Below, in pieces: positions 5,767-14,043 of a stretch of 37,203 nt of DNA; the first letter of the stretch is position 1; every line of letters starts with the position of its first letter. Below the pieces are notes generated by a model. The model did no database searches, was not told where the DNA came from, and saw nothing but the letters and a program-made list of their open reading frames with translations. The DNA comes from a virus. A program made the translations under genes and the position numbers. The stretch lies in IMG/VR virus record IMGVR_UViG_3300009168_000077, positions 1 through 37,203 of that record. The stretch is one strand, 5' to 3'.

Positions 5767-5808
5767 CCACTTCCGTTTTTGACAAGTCCACTTTCGTTTT
5801 TGACACAA
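5767..5808. repeat. Two tandem 21-bp repeats, probable operator
   Basis: Copies at 5767-5787 and 5788-5808 share CCACTT(C/T)CGTTTTTGACA. The period of 21 bp is two helical turns, so a protein would bind both on the same face. They follow directly on the ribbon-helix-helix gene and lie about 20 bases before the next -35. Each contains TTGACA but has no matching -10. Confidence 0.75.
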
Positions 5809-5826
5809 AATAGTTTGCGATTTGGG

Positions 5827-5855
5827 TTGACTTTCTGGCTGCACTGAGGTATATT
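5827..5855 (+). promoter_or_regulatory. Promoter for the antirepressor segment
   Basis: TTGACT (5827-5832), a 17-base spacer and TATATT (5850-5855), preceded by G. Start is near 5862, followed by CAGGAGGAAGT and ATG 5901. It lies directly downstream of the tandem 21-bp repeats, so it is probably regulated. Confidence 0.75.
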
Positions 5856-5900
5856 GTGGTGTGGTTAGGATAATCACAATCACTAACATCAGGAGGAAGT

Positions 5901-6161
5901 ATGTCACACACGCTTGTAAATGTAAAAGACAAAGTACCTTTTAATGCTTTGTCAAAGTTTTATGGTAAAGACAAATCAAGTTTCAGGAAGTGGATGTTGA
6001 AGGAAGGATTCAAACTGCACAAAGTAAAAGGATATGATCGTCGGTTTGCTTTACAAACGGTGTTGGCTGTGAGCATGTCAGATCTACCACGAATAGGGGA
6101 GCTACGTGGTAGTACTATGACAGTGATTGATCAACATTGGTATCAGAATGATGGTAAATAG
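5901..6161 (+). CDS. Small putative DNA-binding protein, 86 aa
   Basis: Strong Shine-Dalgarno (AGGAGG) before ATG 5901. The middle section (FNALSKFYGKDKSSFRKWMLKEGFKLHK) looks like a short helix-turn-helix with a basic second helix, followed by KGYDRRFALQTVLAVSM. This layout resembles small excisionase- or Cro-like phage regulators, but the match is by pattern only. It is the first gene behind the regulated promoter at 5827 and directly precedes an antirepressor, consistent with a decision-type role. Confidence 0.55.
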   Translation: MSHTLVNVKDKVPFNALSKFYGKDKSSFRKWMLKEGFKLHKVKGYDRRFALQTVLAVSMSDLPRIGELRGSTMTVIDQHWYQNDGK

Positions 6162-6192
6162 TTTATACCTTTTTTAAAGCGAGGACAGGAAG

Positions 6193-6984
6193 ATGAGCAA
6201 CGAAATTATCACGAGGACATTTGGAGAGCATCAGGTACGCATAGCTGTTGATGGAGATCAAACGTGGTGGGTGGCAAAAGATGTGTGTGACGCGCTTGAT
6301 TTAGGTAACTCGCGTATGACAGTTGAGCGCATAGATTATGATGAAAAGGGTGTAAAAATTATTGACACCCTTGGTGGGCCTCAAGAGATGCAATGTGTTA
6401 CAGAGCCAGGGCTATATTCCTTGATTCTTACGAGCAACAAACCTGAAGCACACGCCTTCAAACGGTGGGTAACTCATGAGGTATTACCTACCATACGTAG
6501 GACTGGCACTTATACTGCACCAAAAGACTACGTTAGTGCTCTTCGTGCCTTGGCTGACACAACTGAGCGTTGCCAACAACTTGAGGAAGATGCCGAGCGT
6601 AATAATCCTCTTGCAAAGTTGTATAGAGATCTTGTTATGACTGACGGATTGTATACAATATCAGAGGCCGCAAAAGTACTTTACAATCACAGTCCTACTG
6701 GTCGTAATAGATTGAAAGCATTGTTGCGCGACAACAAATATATCATGGACTCAGACGAGCCTTATCAACGCTATGTTGAGCGAGATCTTTTCCGGATGAA
6801 GGAATTTATATTCAAGGATAAAAATGGTGTTGAAAGAAATGTTGCAAAAACTTTTCTTACTGCAAAAGGTATTGATCATATTCGCGCATTGGTGATTGAT
6901 GAGACAGCTCCTGCAGTCACCGTTGGTACAATCAAGCTGGATGATTCAATAGTAATTGATATTGACGAGCTTCTTAAGGACTAA
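6193..6984 (+). CDS. Phage antirepressor with BRO-N and KilAC-like domains, 263 aa
   Basis: ATG 6193 follows GAGGACAGGA. Residues about 8-105 form a BRO-N domain (TWWVAKDVCDALDLGN; TEPGLYSLILTSNKPEA; FKRWVTHEVLPTIRRTG). Residues about 150-240 match the KilAC type (GLYTISEAAKVLYNH; TGRNRLKALLRDNKYIM; AKTFLTAKGIDHIRAL). These proteins counteract phage repressors or bind DNA themselves, and are common in temperate phages. Here no classic repressor or integrase is found; the ribbon-helix-helix protein at 5569 is the nearest candidate partner. The length is usual for the family. Confidence 0.9.
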   Translation: MSNEIITRTFGEHQVRIAVDGDQTWWVAKDVCDALDLGNSRMTVERIDYDEKGVKIIDTLGGPQEMQCVTEPGLYSLILTSNKPEAHAFKRWVTHEVLPTIRRTGTYTAPKDYVSALRALADTTERCQQLEEDAERNNPLAKLYRDLVMTDGLYTISEAAKVLYNHSPTGRNRLKALLRDNKYIMDSDEPYQRYVERDLFRMKEFIFKDKNGVERNVAKTFLTAKGIDHIRALVIDETAPAVTVGTIKLDDSIVIDIDELLKD

Positions 6985-6987
6985 TCA

Positions 6988-7053
6988 ATGACAACATGTT
7001 TATCAATTATATTACTGTTAATCGCGGTGATTGTCATCCACACCGTGAAATGA
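6988..7053 (+). CDS. Tiny single-pass membrane peptide, 21 aa
   Basis: ATG 6988 has TAAGGA seven bases upstream, within the end of the antirepressor gene. The peptide MTTCLSIILLLIAVIVIHTVK is almost entirely one hydrophobic helix with a positive end. Its TGA lies just before the AAGGACAGG of the next gene, so it fits the operon without gaps. It may be a small toxin-like, superinfection or lysis-related membrane peptide; size and hydrophobicity are the only evidence. Confidence 0.55.
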   Translation: MTTCLSIILLLIAVIVIHTVK

Positions 7054-7065
7054 AAGGACAGGATC

Positions 7066-7326
7066 ATGATAAAGTTGACGCAGGAGATGATTGATTATCT
7101 GGGGCAAGATTTGGGTAACCGTCTGTATTATGATCCATCAACAGACAGTATAGTCAGGGGATCAACTTTTCACGGTGATTATGAAGCTATGCTGTTATCA
7201 CCGGACGATGTTGCACAGGCGGATGGCGATCTGGAAGTACTTGTAGGTGTTTTACTGTGTCGATATGATCGAATTTTTAATCCTGATGACGAGGAAGGAG
7301 AAGGTTGTACTTATGAAGAAGCCTGA
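7066..7326 (+). CDS. Small acidic protein, 86 aa, unknown
   Basis: ATG 7066 follows the shared start module AAAGGACAGGATC. The product is acidic, especially at the C terminus (FNPDDEEGEGCTYEEA), with mixed alpha/beta sequence (MIKLTQEMIDYLGQDL; LEVLVGVLLCRYDRI). No membrane segment or known motif. Acidic small phage proteins sometimes mimic DNA or bind host enzymes, but this is not shown here. Overlaps the next gene by 14 bases. Confidence 0.65.
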   Translation: MIKLTQEMIDYLGQDLGNRLYYDPSTDSIVRGSTFHGDYEAMLLSPDDVAQADGDLEVLVGVLLCRYDRIFNPDDEEGEGCTYEEA

Positions 7327-7561
7327 AAAACCTAACCTAAAACCGCAGCACATATCATGGATCAAAGGTGGAGAAAACCGAGCTATATTCTTTCGCGTTG
7401 AGCCTGGCATAGACAACATGGTAGGATTGGAGTGTGGATATCTCAATACTAACACAGGCAAATCAATAGCCTTGGTGAGCAGTATTGTGCAAGAGCTAAA
7501 TGAGGCAGAGATCAGAAGTATCTATGACGACATGTGGCGAGAGTACAGCAATGGCGACTGA
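7313..7561 (+). CDS. Unknown protein, 82 aa
   Basis: ATG 7313 lies within the end of the previous gene, with GGAGAAGG upstream; an open frame further 5' has no start site. The product starts MKKPEKPNLKPQHISWIKGG and continues with beta-like sequence (RAIFFRVEPGIDNMVGLECGYL) and a helical acidic end (ELNEAEIRSIYDDMWREYSN). No known family. It is coupled to the next gene by an 11-base overlap. Confidence 0.6.
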   Translation: MKKPEKPNLKPQHISWIKGGENRAIFFRVEPGIDNMVGLECGYLNTNTGKSIALVSSIVQELNEAEIRSIYDDMWREYSNGD

Positions 7562-7844
7562 TATGATCATCACTTCAAAAGAAGATGGCTCTCGCTGGAA
7601 GTTTGATCGTGATGATTATGACACCATCATCATACGCAGGCTTCCACCATTATCAGGTATGTGGTTTACATCGCACGAAGACATGAATGACAACTTTGAC
7701 GAATGCATAACTGTGTGCATCAGCAGATGCGACGGATCATACGAGTATATGAAAATGTTTCCTGATGATATCCTGCGTAAGATATGCGCACTTGTAAAAG
7801 CCTATAAAGAGTGGGGGCCATGGCGACTGACGTCTGCGTCTTAA
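7551..7844 (+). CDS. Unknown protein, 97 aa
   Basis: ATG 7551 overlaps the upstream stop (ATGGCGACTGA). The product (MATDMIITSKEDGSRWKFDR..., PDDILRKICALVKAYKEW) has charged, beta-then-helix character. No motif recognised. The first 11 bases of the coding sequence recur at the start of the next gene (7820), another case of repeated gene starts in this genome. Shine-Dalgarno is weak, so translation probably depends on coupling. Confidence 0.55.
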   Translation: MATDMIITSKEDGSRWKFDRDDYDTIIIRRLPPLSGMWFTSHEDMNDNFDECITVCISRCDGSYEYMKMFPDDILRKICALVKAYKEWGPWRLTSAS

Positions 7845-8038
7845 AAGCGGCACTGGATCAGCTTGATAAGATCAAGTCAAAGCGTGCTCTTAAGAAGGCA
7901 CGCAAGGCTATAGCCACATTGTACTTCTTCAAAACCTGTAAAGTTTTTACATGCACAGTACAGGAGCTTCAGGCACTGCTGGAGCTACTGGATGAGCGCA
8001 TTGCTGCAGAAACTAAACCGTGGTGGTATGTATTATAG
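7820..8038 (+). CDS. Small basic helical protein, 72 aa, unknown
   Basis: ATG 7820 lies inside the previous gene, with GTGGGGG upstream. The product (KAALDQLDKIKSKRALKKARKAIATLY..., VQELQALLELLDERIAAETK) is predicted all-helical, with Lys/Arg-rich and leucine-rich stretches that could form a coiled coil. Last gene of the rightward block. Its final 26 bases overlap the end of the leftward glycosyltransferase gene, with no terminator between them. Confidence 0.6.
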   Translation: MATDVCVLKAALDQLDKIKSKRALKKARKAIATLYFFKTCKVFTCTVQELQALLELLDERIAAETKPWWYVL

Positions 8039-8780
8039 GAACGTTGGTATACTCACCAGCAACTTTGCCTGCCAGATCTTCAATCACAAATGGCGCCTTG
8101 CCTATATGGAATTTGCTGCGTGGAGGAGTCATCTGTAGAGGTGCTACACTTGCCTCACAATTATGGTTGACATAGGCGTCACAATCTAATACTATTTTAA
8201 AACCAGCCGCGGCAGCATTCATACAGAATCCTACATCCTCGTTGCACTCAAACTGGTGGTACTCCACGTAGTCTTCAATGCTGGCAGGCTGCATATAAGG
8301 TATAGTCACGTGTCGAAACCATGGATACTCCATTTGCTCTAATGCCTCACGCTCTACCAGAAGGAAGCCTGCACCTACCCAATCCACTTCATTTAAGCCT
8401 TTAGATTGCCTTCCTACCCACTCCCCTGGATTACCAGGTACCAGTGTGTACCTGCCCGCATTAAAGCACCTATTGCTGCTACGTGAGACATAGGCGGCAC
8501 TCACGATAGGAAGGTGGTGCTTCAGTAATTTTTTTACCGCGGATACCGTCCAGGAGACATCGTAGTCAACAAACAGGTAATGACTGTATTTATTTTCTAA
8601 TACTTGTTTAATAAGTGTTGAATTACCATTATTGATCATGGTGTTACGAGCCAGAGCAGGCATACATGAGCGGCACTGCACATATTCGAAGTCTATGCTG
8701 CCGTCATCAGACATCTCCACCAGGCTCAACTTATGCTGATCCGTGGTGTCCGAGTAGATCGGAGTGCAGATTTTTATCAT
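8013..8780 (-). CDS. Glycosyltransferase, GT-A/GT2-like, 255 aa
   Basis: ATG 8780 follows AGGACAGGACAGG. The N terminus KICTPIYSDT, the metal-binding VDYDVSW (DxD-type, near residue 73), the sequence WVGAGFLLVEREAL and EDVGFCMNAAAAGFKIVLD match GT-A fold enzymes of the GT2 type, which transfer a sugar from a nucleotide-sugar to an acceptor. It is the last gene of the late series, next to the tail-fibre genes. It may glycosylate the Thr-rich collagen-like fibres, the host surface or phage DNA; the first is favoured by position only. No signal peptide or membrane segment. Confidence 0.8.
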   Translation of the reverse strand: MIKICTPIYSDTTDQHKLSLVEMSDDGSIDFEYVQCRSCMPALARNTMINNGNSTLIKQVLENKYSHYLFVDYDVSWTVSAVKKLLKHHLPIVSAAYVSRSSNRCFNAGRYTLVPGNPGEWVGRQSKGLNEVDWVGAGFLLVEREALEQMEYPWFRHVTIPYMQPASIEDYVEYHQFECNEDVGFCMNAAAAGFKIVLDCDAYVNHNCEASVAPLQMTPPRSKFHIGKAPFVIEDLAGKVAGEYTNVPIIHTTTV

Positions 8781-8857
8781 CCTGTCCTGTCCTTTGTTGA
8801 AAAATTTTCCTTACCAAAACGCTGGAATCGCCATATTTGATACTTATGCAAGAGTTA

Positions 8858-10012
8858 TTAGTTTACCTTATACGTTAGCGTCTGGCTCTCAATACCTTTG
8901 TATCCAGTTTCTGAAAATGATGAAGAAGTAGTCACTACTGATCCGTCAACCAGTGTAGGATAAAAGTTAACATAATCCGCTGTGCTGAATGATGCTCGTG
9001 CGGAACGCACCAGATGAGAAGTTGCTGCTTCGTCTCTTACAAAACACATGCAGTGTGTGTCCTCTGTAGCACGTATCTCAGCAGGCAGTCCTGCCAGTCT
9101 TAGAGTTGTCGAATTACTCCAGCCATATACAAACGGTATATGCAGGTGTACAAAATTACCGGTGAGCTCGTAGTCACATGCTGCGTATGTTTCAGTATCT
9201 AAATAGGAGGTGGTGATAGTCCCCGTGAATCCAGCCGCCTTATACCTTTGAGCAGTGTCGCTTGCAGCCTGTACAATTTCTCCATCGGAGTCTACATAGA
9301 GAGCGCGGTGCTTGCCAGTGGCAGTAGTATTGTAGAGTACTCCTTCATCATCACAACCAGTCAGCACTATACCGTCTGAGCCTGAGCCTATGGTGGATGT
9401 CTTCAATTTTAACTTACCATAGTTGGCTTCCAGGACAAGGTGAGCGGTACCACCACCTTGCTGAGCCTTGATTTTGAGCTCGGCATCATTACTACCAGCC
9501 CCCGTGAATCCCATCGTGCTGTATTCAGAGACGTTTGAATTACCTGCCACAAACGCTATGGTGTCACCTTGAGGTACAGGCGTGATAACAAACCTGCATC
9601 CAGCCATGGTGGAAATGCCAGTGTAGCCTGACTCGCCCATGAAGTACACGTGGCCATCAGTACTATATATGGCACTGCCTTGATATGATATGTAGCTTTC
9701 GATGATACCGTCACCATAGTACGGTAGTCCAGTGACACCACTTCCTACTATGTATCCACCATTACCAAGAGAGGCGTCCAGTGCATCAGCCACTGTAAGT
9801 ATGGTAGGACGTAGAGAGCTGGTGTAGCTTACGCCTGAAGCACCGAGTGTGAAGTCCTCATCGGCAGTCCAATGGCGGTATTCACCGGCACCAAACTTAT
9901 GCGTGAGCCGGTGCGTGTCGGTGGCATAACCATCAGCCTTACTTCTTATGATACCTGTTAGGCCTGCTTCAGTTGCTTCAAGACGGAGGACGTCCGAATT
10001 CACATTTGCCAT
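8858..10012 (-). CDS. Tail fibre/appendage-like structural protein, 384 aa
   Basis: ATG 10012 has AAAAGGAG upstream. The product is rich in Gly, Ser, Thr and short beta repeats (SGVTGLPYYGDGIIESYISYQ; TMGFTGAGSNDAELKIKA), with a C terminus that looks like a beta-sandwich receptor-binding or trimerisation head (ELTGNFVHLHIPFVYGW...). No enzymatic motif. Its place at the end of the tail genes supports a host-recognition part. Short GxTG motifs recall the collagen-like proteins but do not form a continuous repeat. Confidence 0.6.
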   Translation of the reverse strand: MANVNSDVLRLEATEAGLTGIIRSKADGYATDTHRLTHKFGAGEYRHWTADEDFTLGASGVSYTSSLRPTILTVADALDASLGNGGYIVGSGVTGLPYYGDGIIESYISYQGSAIYSTDGHVYFMGESGYTGISTMAGCRFVITPVPQGDTIAFVAGNSNVSEYSTMGFTGAGSNDAELKIKAQQGGGTAHLVLEANYGKLKLKTSTIGSGSDGIVLTGCDDEGVLYNTTATGKHRALYVDSDGEIVQAASDTAQRYKAAGFTGTITTSYLDTETYAACDYELTGNFVHLHIPFVYGWSNSTTLRLAGLPAEIRATEDTHCMCFVRDEAATSHLVRSARASFSTADYVNFYPTLVDGSVVTTSSSFSETGYKGIESQTLTYKVN

Positions 10013-10057
10013 AAACTAACTCCTTTTGACTTTCTATTGCTATGAATGATAATATAC

Positions 10058-13000
10058 TTAAGAAACACCTGTTTCGGTGTATGTATTTGTGTTAAGGACT
10101 GATCCGCGCTCAGTGATGGTATCTACATTGGCTACAGATCCGCGCTCTATGATGATAGTATCCTGTATGGTAGACATCTCATACGGCGTCAGTATGGCCG
10201 TGATGTCAATCTTATTATCGTTTGCGTTGACTGATATGCCTGTGATCCATCCTTCTTCCCAGGTGCCGTCGGTAAGAAGGTTATCGGCGAAGCGTATACG
10301 ATCCAGCAGCTCAAGCTGCATGTTTGAGGCGGTGATAGGCAACGAGTATTTTACTATGTCCTTTTGTATTGTAGCCCACTCTATCATCTGCTTCAAAAAC
10401 TTATAGGCGCTTGAGTTGGTACCTGTATACGGACTGGTACTATCCCATATGGACGGATCCGTATACCACGGTAGTTTGGCATAGGTATCAGGTAGTTGAG
10501 GCGTCACGCACTTCAAGGACGCATATCCGGCGTGTACCTGCTTCCACAGCACATAGGCATCTACATAGGCATTAGCAGGAAATCCTCCACAGTACTCGGA
10601 CCAGGCACCACTCTCTGCTGGAAAAGCTGTCTCCTGTGCCTTGGTGACATAGAAAGACTTCATATATTTTCTGCGCCCAGGATCCCACGCATAGTTGAGC
10701 ACGTAGTCATTATAGGCCTTAGATACTGGTGTCTTCTCTATACCTTTTACGGAGTCTCTTAGTATATTAGACTCGTTGAAATCTATAGGCGTAGTAGTAT
10801 CTTCTATCCAGGCAGTCAGCGATCTCTTGCCTGATCGTGCCGGATATATGCTCACGAAGCTGTGGTTGCATAGTTGCTTCAAGTAGTTGAAGGAGGACTG
10901 GCGATCTACTATCTGTCTTCCAACATGCCAGTCAGTACGTACTGAGCTTACATTACCGTAGTCTATATCGGCAGTGGCTATACCATCATACGTCTCCATG
11001 ATGTGCTTGAATGCTCTATACACGTTATTAGTGAGCACGCCATCAGGATCCAACTCTCCGTGTAGAGATATGTACATGTCGTCCGTAGCCAACTCCTGCT
11101 CAACGTACCCTTGGAAGCCAAGCTCTTTAAAGTTTATTTTAGCAGCACCTTCTTTGTAGTCATCAAATATGATTGACACACGCACATATATCTTGGAGCT
11201 TATGCCTGTCTTCAAGGAGTTGAGGATGCTGGAAGGTATCTCCAGTTTTCTTTTTATACGCTCTCCTGTTGCCCCTGTGATAACTGTCCAGGTATTGCTA
11301 CCTGCATATTTCAGGTTATTCCAGGTTGAGAATATGCTGATCTCATCATTGTCAGATTTACCGAGAGATGTGTAGTAGTCATTGTTAAACATGTTTATGG
11401 TATATGGTACCTCTGAGTCATCTACATAGTATCCGTCCGCAGGATAGAATAGCTCTACATCTGTATCTTCAACGGCACTGCCTAAAGGATTGACGCCATT
11501 CAGGTATAGCTTGATTGCAAAAGGCCTGTCAGAAGTCTCAACAGTCATATCCAAACCAAAGAATATGGTGGAGTACTTTGAGAAGTCGTCTTTATCATCA
11601 AATGCCAACATAGCCTTGAATACAGAAAACTCCCCCCAAGATTGTCCTTCTGGCTGCTCAGTAGTAACATAGGTAGTCCTATCAACATCCGTCAATGATA
11701 CTATCTCTGAAGCAGACAGCGGCTGCCATATATATTGATAGTAGTCATAGGTATCCGACACAAGATGCTCAGTGCGTTTTATGTCAGCTGACTCAACAAT
11801 ACATTTGATTGGAGTGATATAGTTGAAGCCACCGGACGTTGTCATATTCTTGTTGGAGCGTATGGTGATTATGCCATTGGTGTAATCATAGTCCTTGATG
11901 AGCGATCCTATTGAAGTGTATGATTTGCTGCGTGAGTCATAAGCATATATGAGAGGCATGCCATTATTATCGATATAGAATGACTGGATCTCATTCGAGG
12001 ATATCTTGTACTGGATATCGATCTTGCCTATCTTCAACCACCACACATCCTCACTCGTTGATACAGTAGGATCAGGCTCAAACAGGCGTATGTCCAAAGG
12101 ATACATGATGATATCTTGAGGACTGGTGCATGACTGGCTTATACCTATGTTATCAAGAAGTGTAAGAGAAGTTGACTCCATGAATTTTATATGGCGGTGT
12201 ATGATGATCTCATCGTCCGCGGACAGGATAGGTATGCCTACATTTGTCTCAGGAGACTCTGAGGCTTTGGTAGCCAACTCTGATCCTTGCACCAGGAAGG
12301 CATAGTAACTGGAGTTGACGGTATCAACTATATAGTTACTGGTATTGCCTTTGGTATCCATGTTAGGAGTCAGGAATGATACCTTGTTGGTGGTAACATC
12401 CCACTCATATACAGGCGCCGACTTGTAGTATACGCCAAGAGGATCTTTTGCCGTGGACAATTTCATCAAGTTGATCCACTCAGGATCTCCGGTGATATTC
12501 ACCAGGTTGGCATAGCCTATGTCTCCTAATGATATAGGCACTACCTTGGTGGCAGTCTCATCAGTACTATCAGGATATGCGGTGACGGTGACAGGCTGAG
12601 GAGGTATTTCCTTATGCACGCTGCGGAATTTATCGATGCAATCAAATTTGAAATCCTCATCATCATACGGATTGTTTTCTATGACGCCGCTCCACAGGTA
12701 GTAGAAGACATCATCGATTACCGTATAGGCTGATACAGTCCTATTGGTGAAATGTATGCTGTTGTCTTCACAAAATGTCCAGAATGCGTCCGTGGCCTTG
12801 TTTGCTGCCAGGCTGAATGAGAAACCTGACATGGTGCCATAGTCTCCTGCCACAGTGACATCTATGCTGCGAGAAGCACTGCCTATGCCGCGATCATTGA
12901 TCCAGCCTTCGTACCAGTGCGCCTGTAGTGTAGCCGTTGCTATACCTGCTTCTCCAGTAGGATAGGTAGGAGATCCGGCATAGGACGGACGGCCAGTGAT

Positions 13001-13093
13001 GAAGCGAAAAATACCGGCGGTGATACCGTATGAGGCGTTGGTGACGGTGGTAGCGTCCGTGGTGATTTCTATGGCATAGCTTATGGTTGACAT
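10058..13093 (-). CDS. Large tail-tip/baseplate-type structural protein, 1011 aa
   Basis: Largest gene in the window. ATG 13093 has AAGGA upstream, eight bases after the previous stop. The sequence is beta-rich and aromatic throughout, with few low-complexity parts. An early segment (VFYYLWSGVIENNPYDDEDFKFDCIDKF) and a late one (LELLDRIRFADNLLTDGTWEEGWITG) resemble hub or tail-associated proteins that define local coordinate-like domains. No lysozyme or peptidase motif is recognised. Size, place after the tape measure and distal-tail genes and composition support a central tail-tip or baseplate hub. The C-terminal 25 residues repeat 'ERGSV.N.(D/N)T' twice. Confidence 0.6.
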   Translation of the reverse strand: MSTISYAIEITTDATTVTNASYGITAGIFRFITGRPSYAGSPTYPTGEAGIATATLQAHWYEGWINDRGIGSASRSIDVTVAGDYGTMSGFSFSLAANKATDAFWTFCEDNSIHFTNRTVSAYTVIDDVFYYLWSGVIENNPYDDEDFKFDCIDKFRSVHKEIPPQPVTVTAYPDSTDETATKVVPISLGDIGYANLVNITGDPEWINLMKLSTAKDPLGVYYKSAPVYEWDVTTNKVSFLTPNMDTKGNTSNYIVDTVNSSYYAFLVQGSELATKASESPETNVGIPILSADDEIIIHRHIKFMESTSLTLLDNIGISQSCTSPQDIIMYPLDIRLFEPDPTVSTSEDVWWLKIGKIDIQYKISSNEIQSFYIDNNGMPLIYAYDSRSKSYTSIGSLIKDYDYTNGIITIRSNKNMTTSGGFNYITPIKCIVESADIKRTEHLVSDTYDYYQYIWQPLSASEIVSLTDVDRTTYVTTEQPEGQSWGEFSVFKAMLAFDDKDDFSKYSTIFFGLDMTVETSDRPFAIKLYLNGVNPLGSAVEDTDVELFYPADGYYVDDSEVPYTINMFNNDYYTSLGKSDNDEISIFSTWNNLKYAGSNTWTVITGATGERIKRKLEIPSSILNSLKTGISSKIYVRVSIIFDDYKEGAAKINFKELGFQGYVEQELATDDMYISLHGELDPDGVLTNNVYRAFKHIMETYDGIATADIDYGNVSSVRTDWHVGRQIVDRQSSFNYLKQLCNHSFVSIYPARSGKRSLTAWIEDTTTPIDFNESNILRDSVKGIEKTPVSKAYNDYVLNYAWDPGRRKYMKSFYVTKAQETAFPAESGAWSEYCGGFPANAYVDAYVLWKQVHAGYASLKCVTPQLPDTYAKLPWYTDPSIWDSTSPYTGTNSSAYKFLKQMIEWATIQKDIVKYSLPITASNMQLELLDRIRFADNLLTDGTWEEGWITGISVNANDNKIDITAILTPYEMSTIQDTIIIERGSVANVDTITERGSVLNTNTYTETGVS

Positions 13094-13101
13094 ATGCTTC
13101 C

Positions 13102-14043
13102 TTATTTCAGACTCGGTATGAATGATACATCAGCTTTAAGGTATGCTCCTTGTGCCCCGGATCCCCACATTGTTGTCCCATTAGTGGTTGTGTATATTCT
13201 ACCATTATAATATGTACACCCACGTGTTGAATCCTCTCCTTCCCCATATACAGACTCACCTAATTTAGTATATGGGGATGTGGAAGGATCGTACTCCTTT
13301 ACCTGCTCATCTAAAAGTCCCATTGTTATTACTGTTGAATCATCCGAATTCCAGCATACACCACGTGTGTTTCCAGTATCTCCACTAAATGATTGTAGTG
13401 CTATGGCATGAGTGGTAGTATTAATTGCAAATTTCCACACGCTTGCATAACCATTCTTGGCATTATCAGTATACACAATTGTGGCACTTCCGTCAGAGCA
13501 TACATGCTCAGGCCAATAATCTGCATATGAATATGAATTTACAACCCAATCACCTAAACCTCTACGATACAAAACATATAAGTTTCTATCTGCACTTGCT
13601 GCAACAATATGCCCTGACAAACATCTTAAGTCATACACATCTTCGAGATCTGGCATAAGGTATTCATCAACGTCTGTAAAATTTGTACCATCAAATGATT
13701 CCATAAAAATACGTCCGCCATTGCTTGCATAAACATATGTGCCATCTGTGTCTACAGAAATATCTCCGCTTGTAAACGTTGATCCTTTTGATGTAAGTGT
13801 AGATCCGTCCCATGTATATGCCAGCAGTCCTGATGATCCAAACACATATAAATAATTTGCGTCTTGACAACTATTATATGCTGTGTATCCTGTGGCGCTT
13901 CCTTTTAATGCAAGAGAAGAATCATATATATATAAACCAGAGGCTCTGTGTGCAAAAATTTCACCAGTTGTGGCATTTGCCCTTGGTTTATATGCTAATC
14001 CACTTCCGTCAGAAGCAGTGTATATTTTAGATATTACATTCAT
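13102..14043 (-). CDS. Beta-propeller-like tail protein, 313 aa
   Basis: Overlaps the collagen-like gene upstream as ATGA. Recurrent blocks of about 40-45 residues, each with small-residue strands and a closing aromatic strand ([68 protein letters not shown]), suggest a six- or seven-bladed propeller. Such folds serve as binding modules, so it may be a receptor-binding part of the tail. No signal peptide. It is AT-richer than the neighbouring tail genes, hinting at separate acquisition. Confidence 0.6.
   Translation of the reverse strand: MNVISKIYTASDGSGLAYKPRANATTGEIFAHRASGLYIYDSSLALKGSATGYTAYNSCQDANYLYVFGSSGLLAYTWDGSTLTSKGSTFTSGDISVDTDGTYVYASNGGRIFMESFDGTNFTDVDEYLMPDLEDVYDLRCLSGHIVAASADRNLYVLYRRGLGDWVVNSYSYADYWPEHVCSDGSATIVYTDNAKNGYASVWKFAINTTTHAIALQSFSGDTGNTRGVCWNSDDSTVITMGLLDEQVKEYDPSTSPYTKLGESVYGEGEDSTRGCTYYNGRIYTTTNGTTMWGSGAQGAYLKADVSFIPSLK

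Noticed and set aside
10013-10057. GTATATT element in the gap before the 384-aa fibre gene (leftward)
   Set aside because: It matches the -10 of the early promoters, but no -35 is present at 16-18 bases, and it lies inside a continuous late series.
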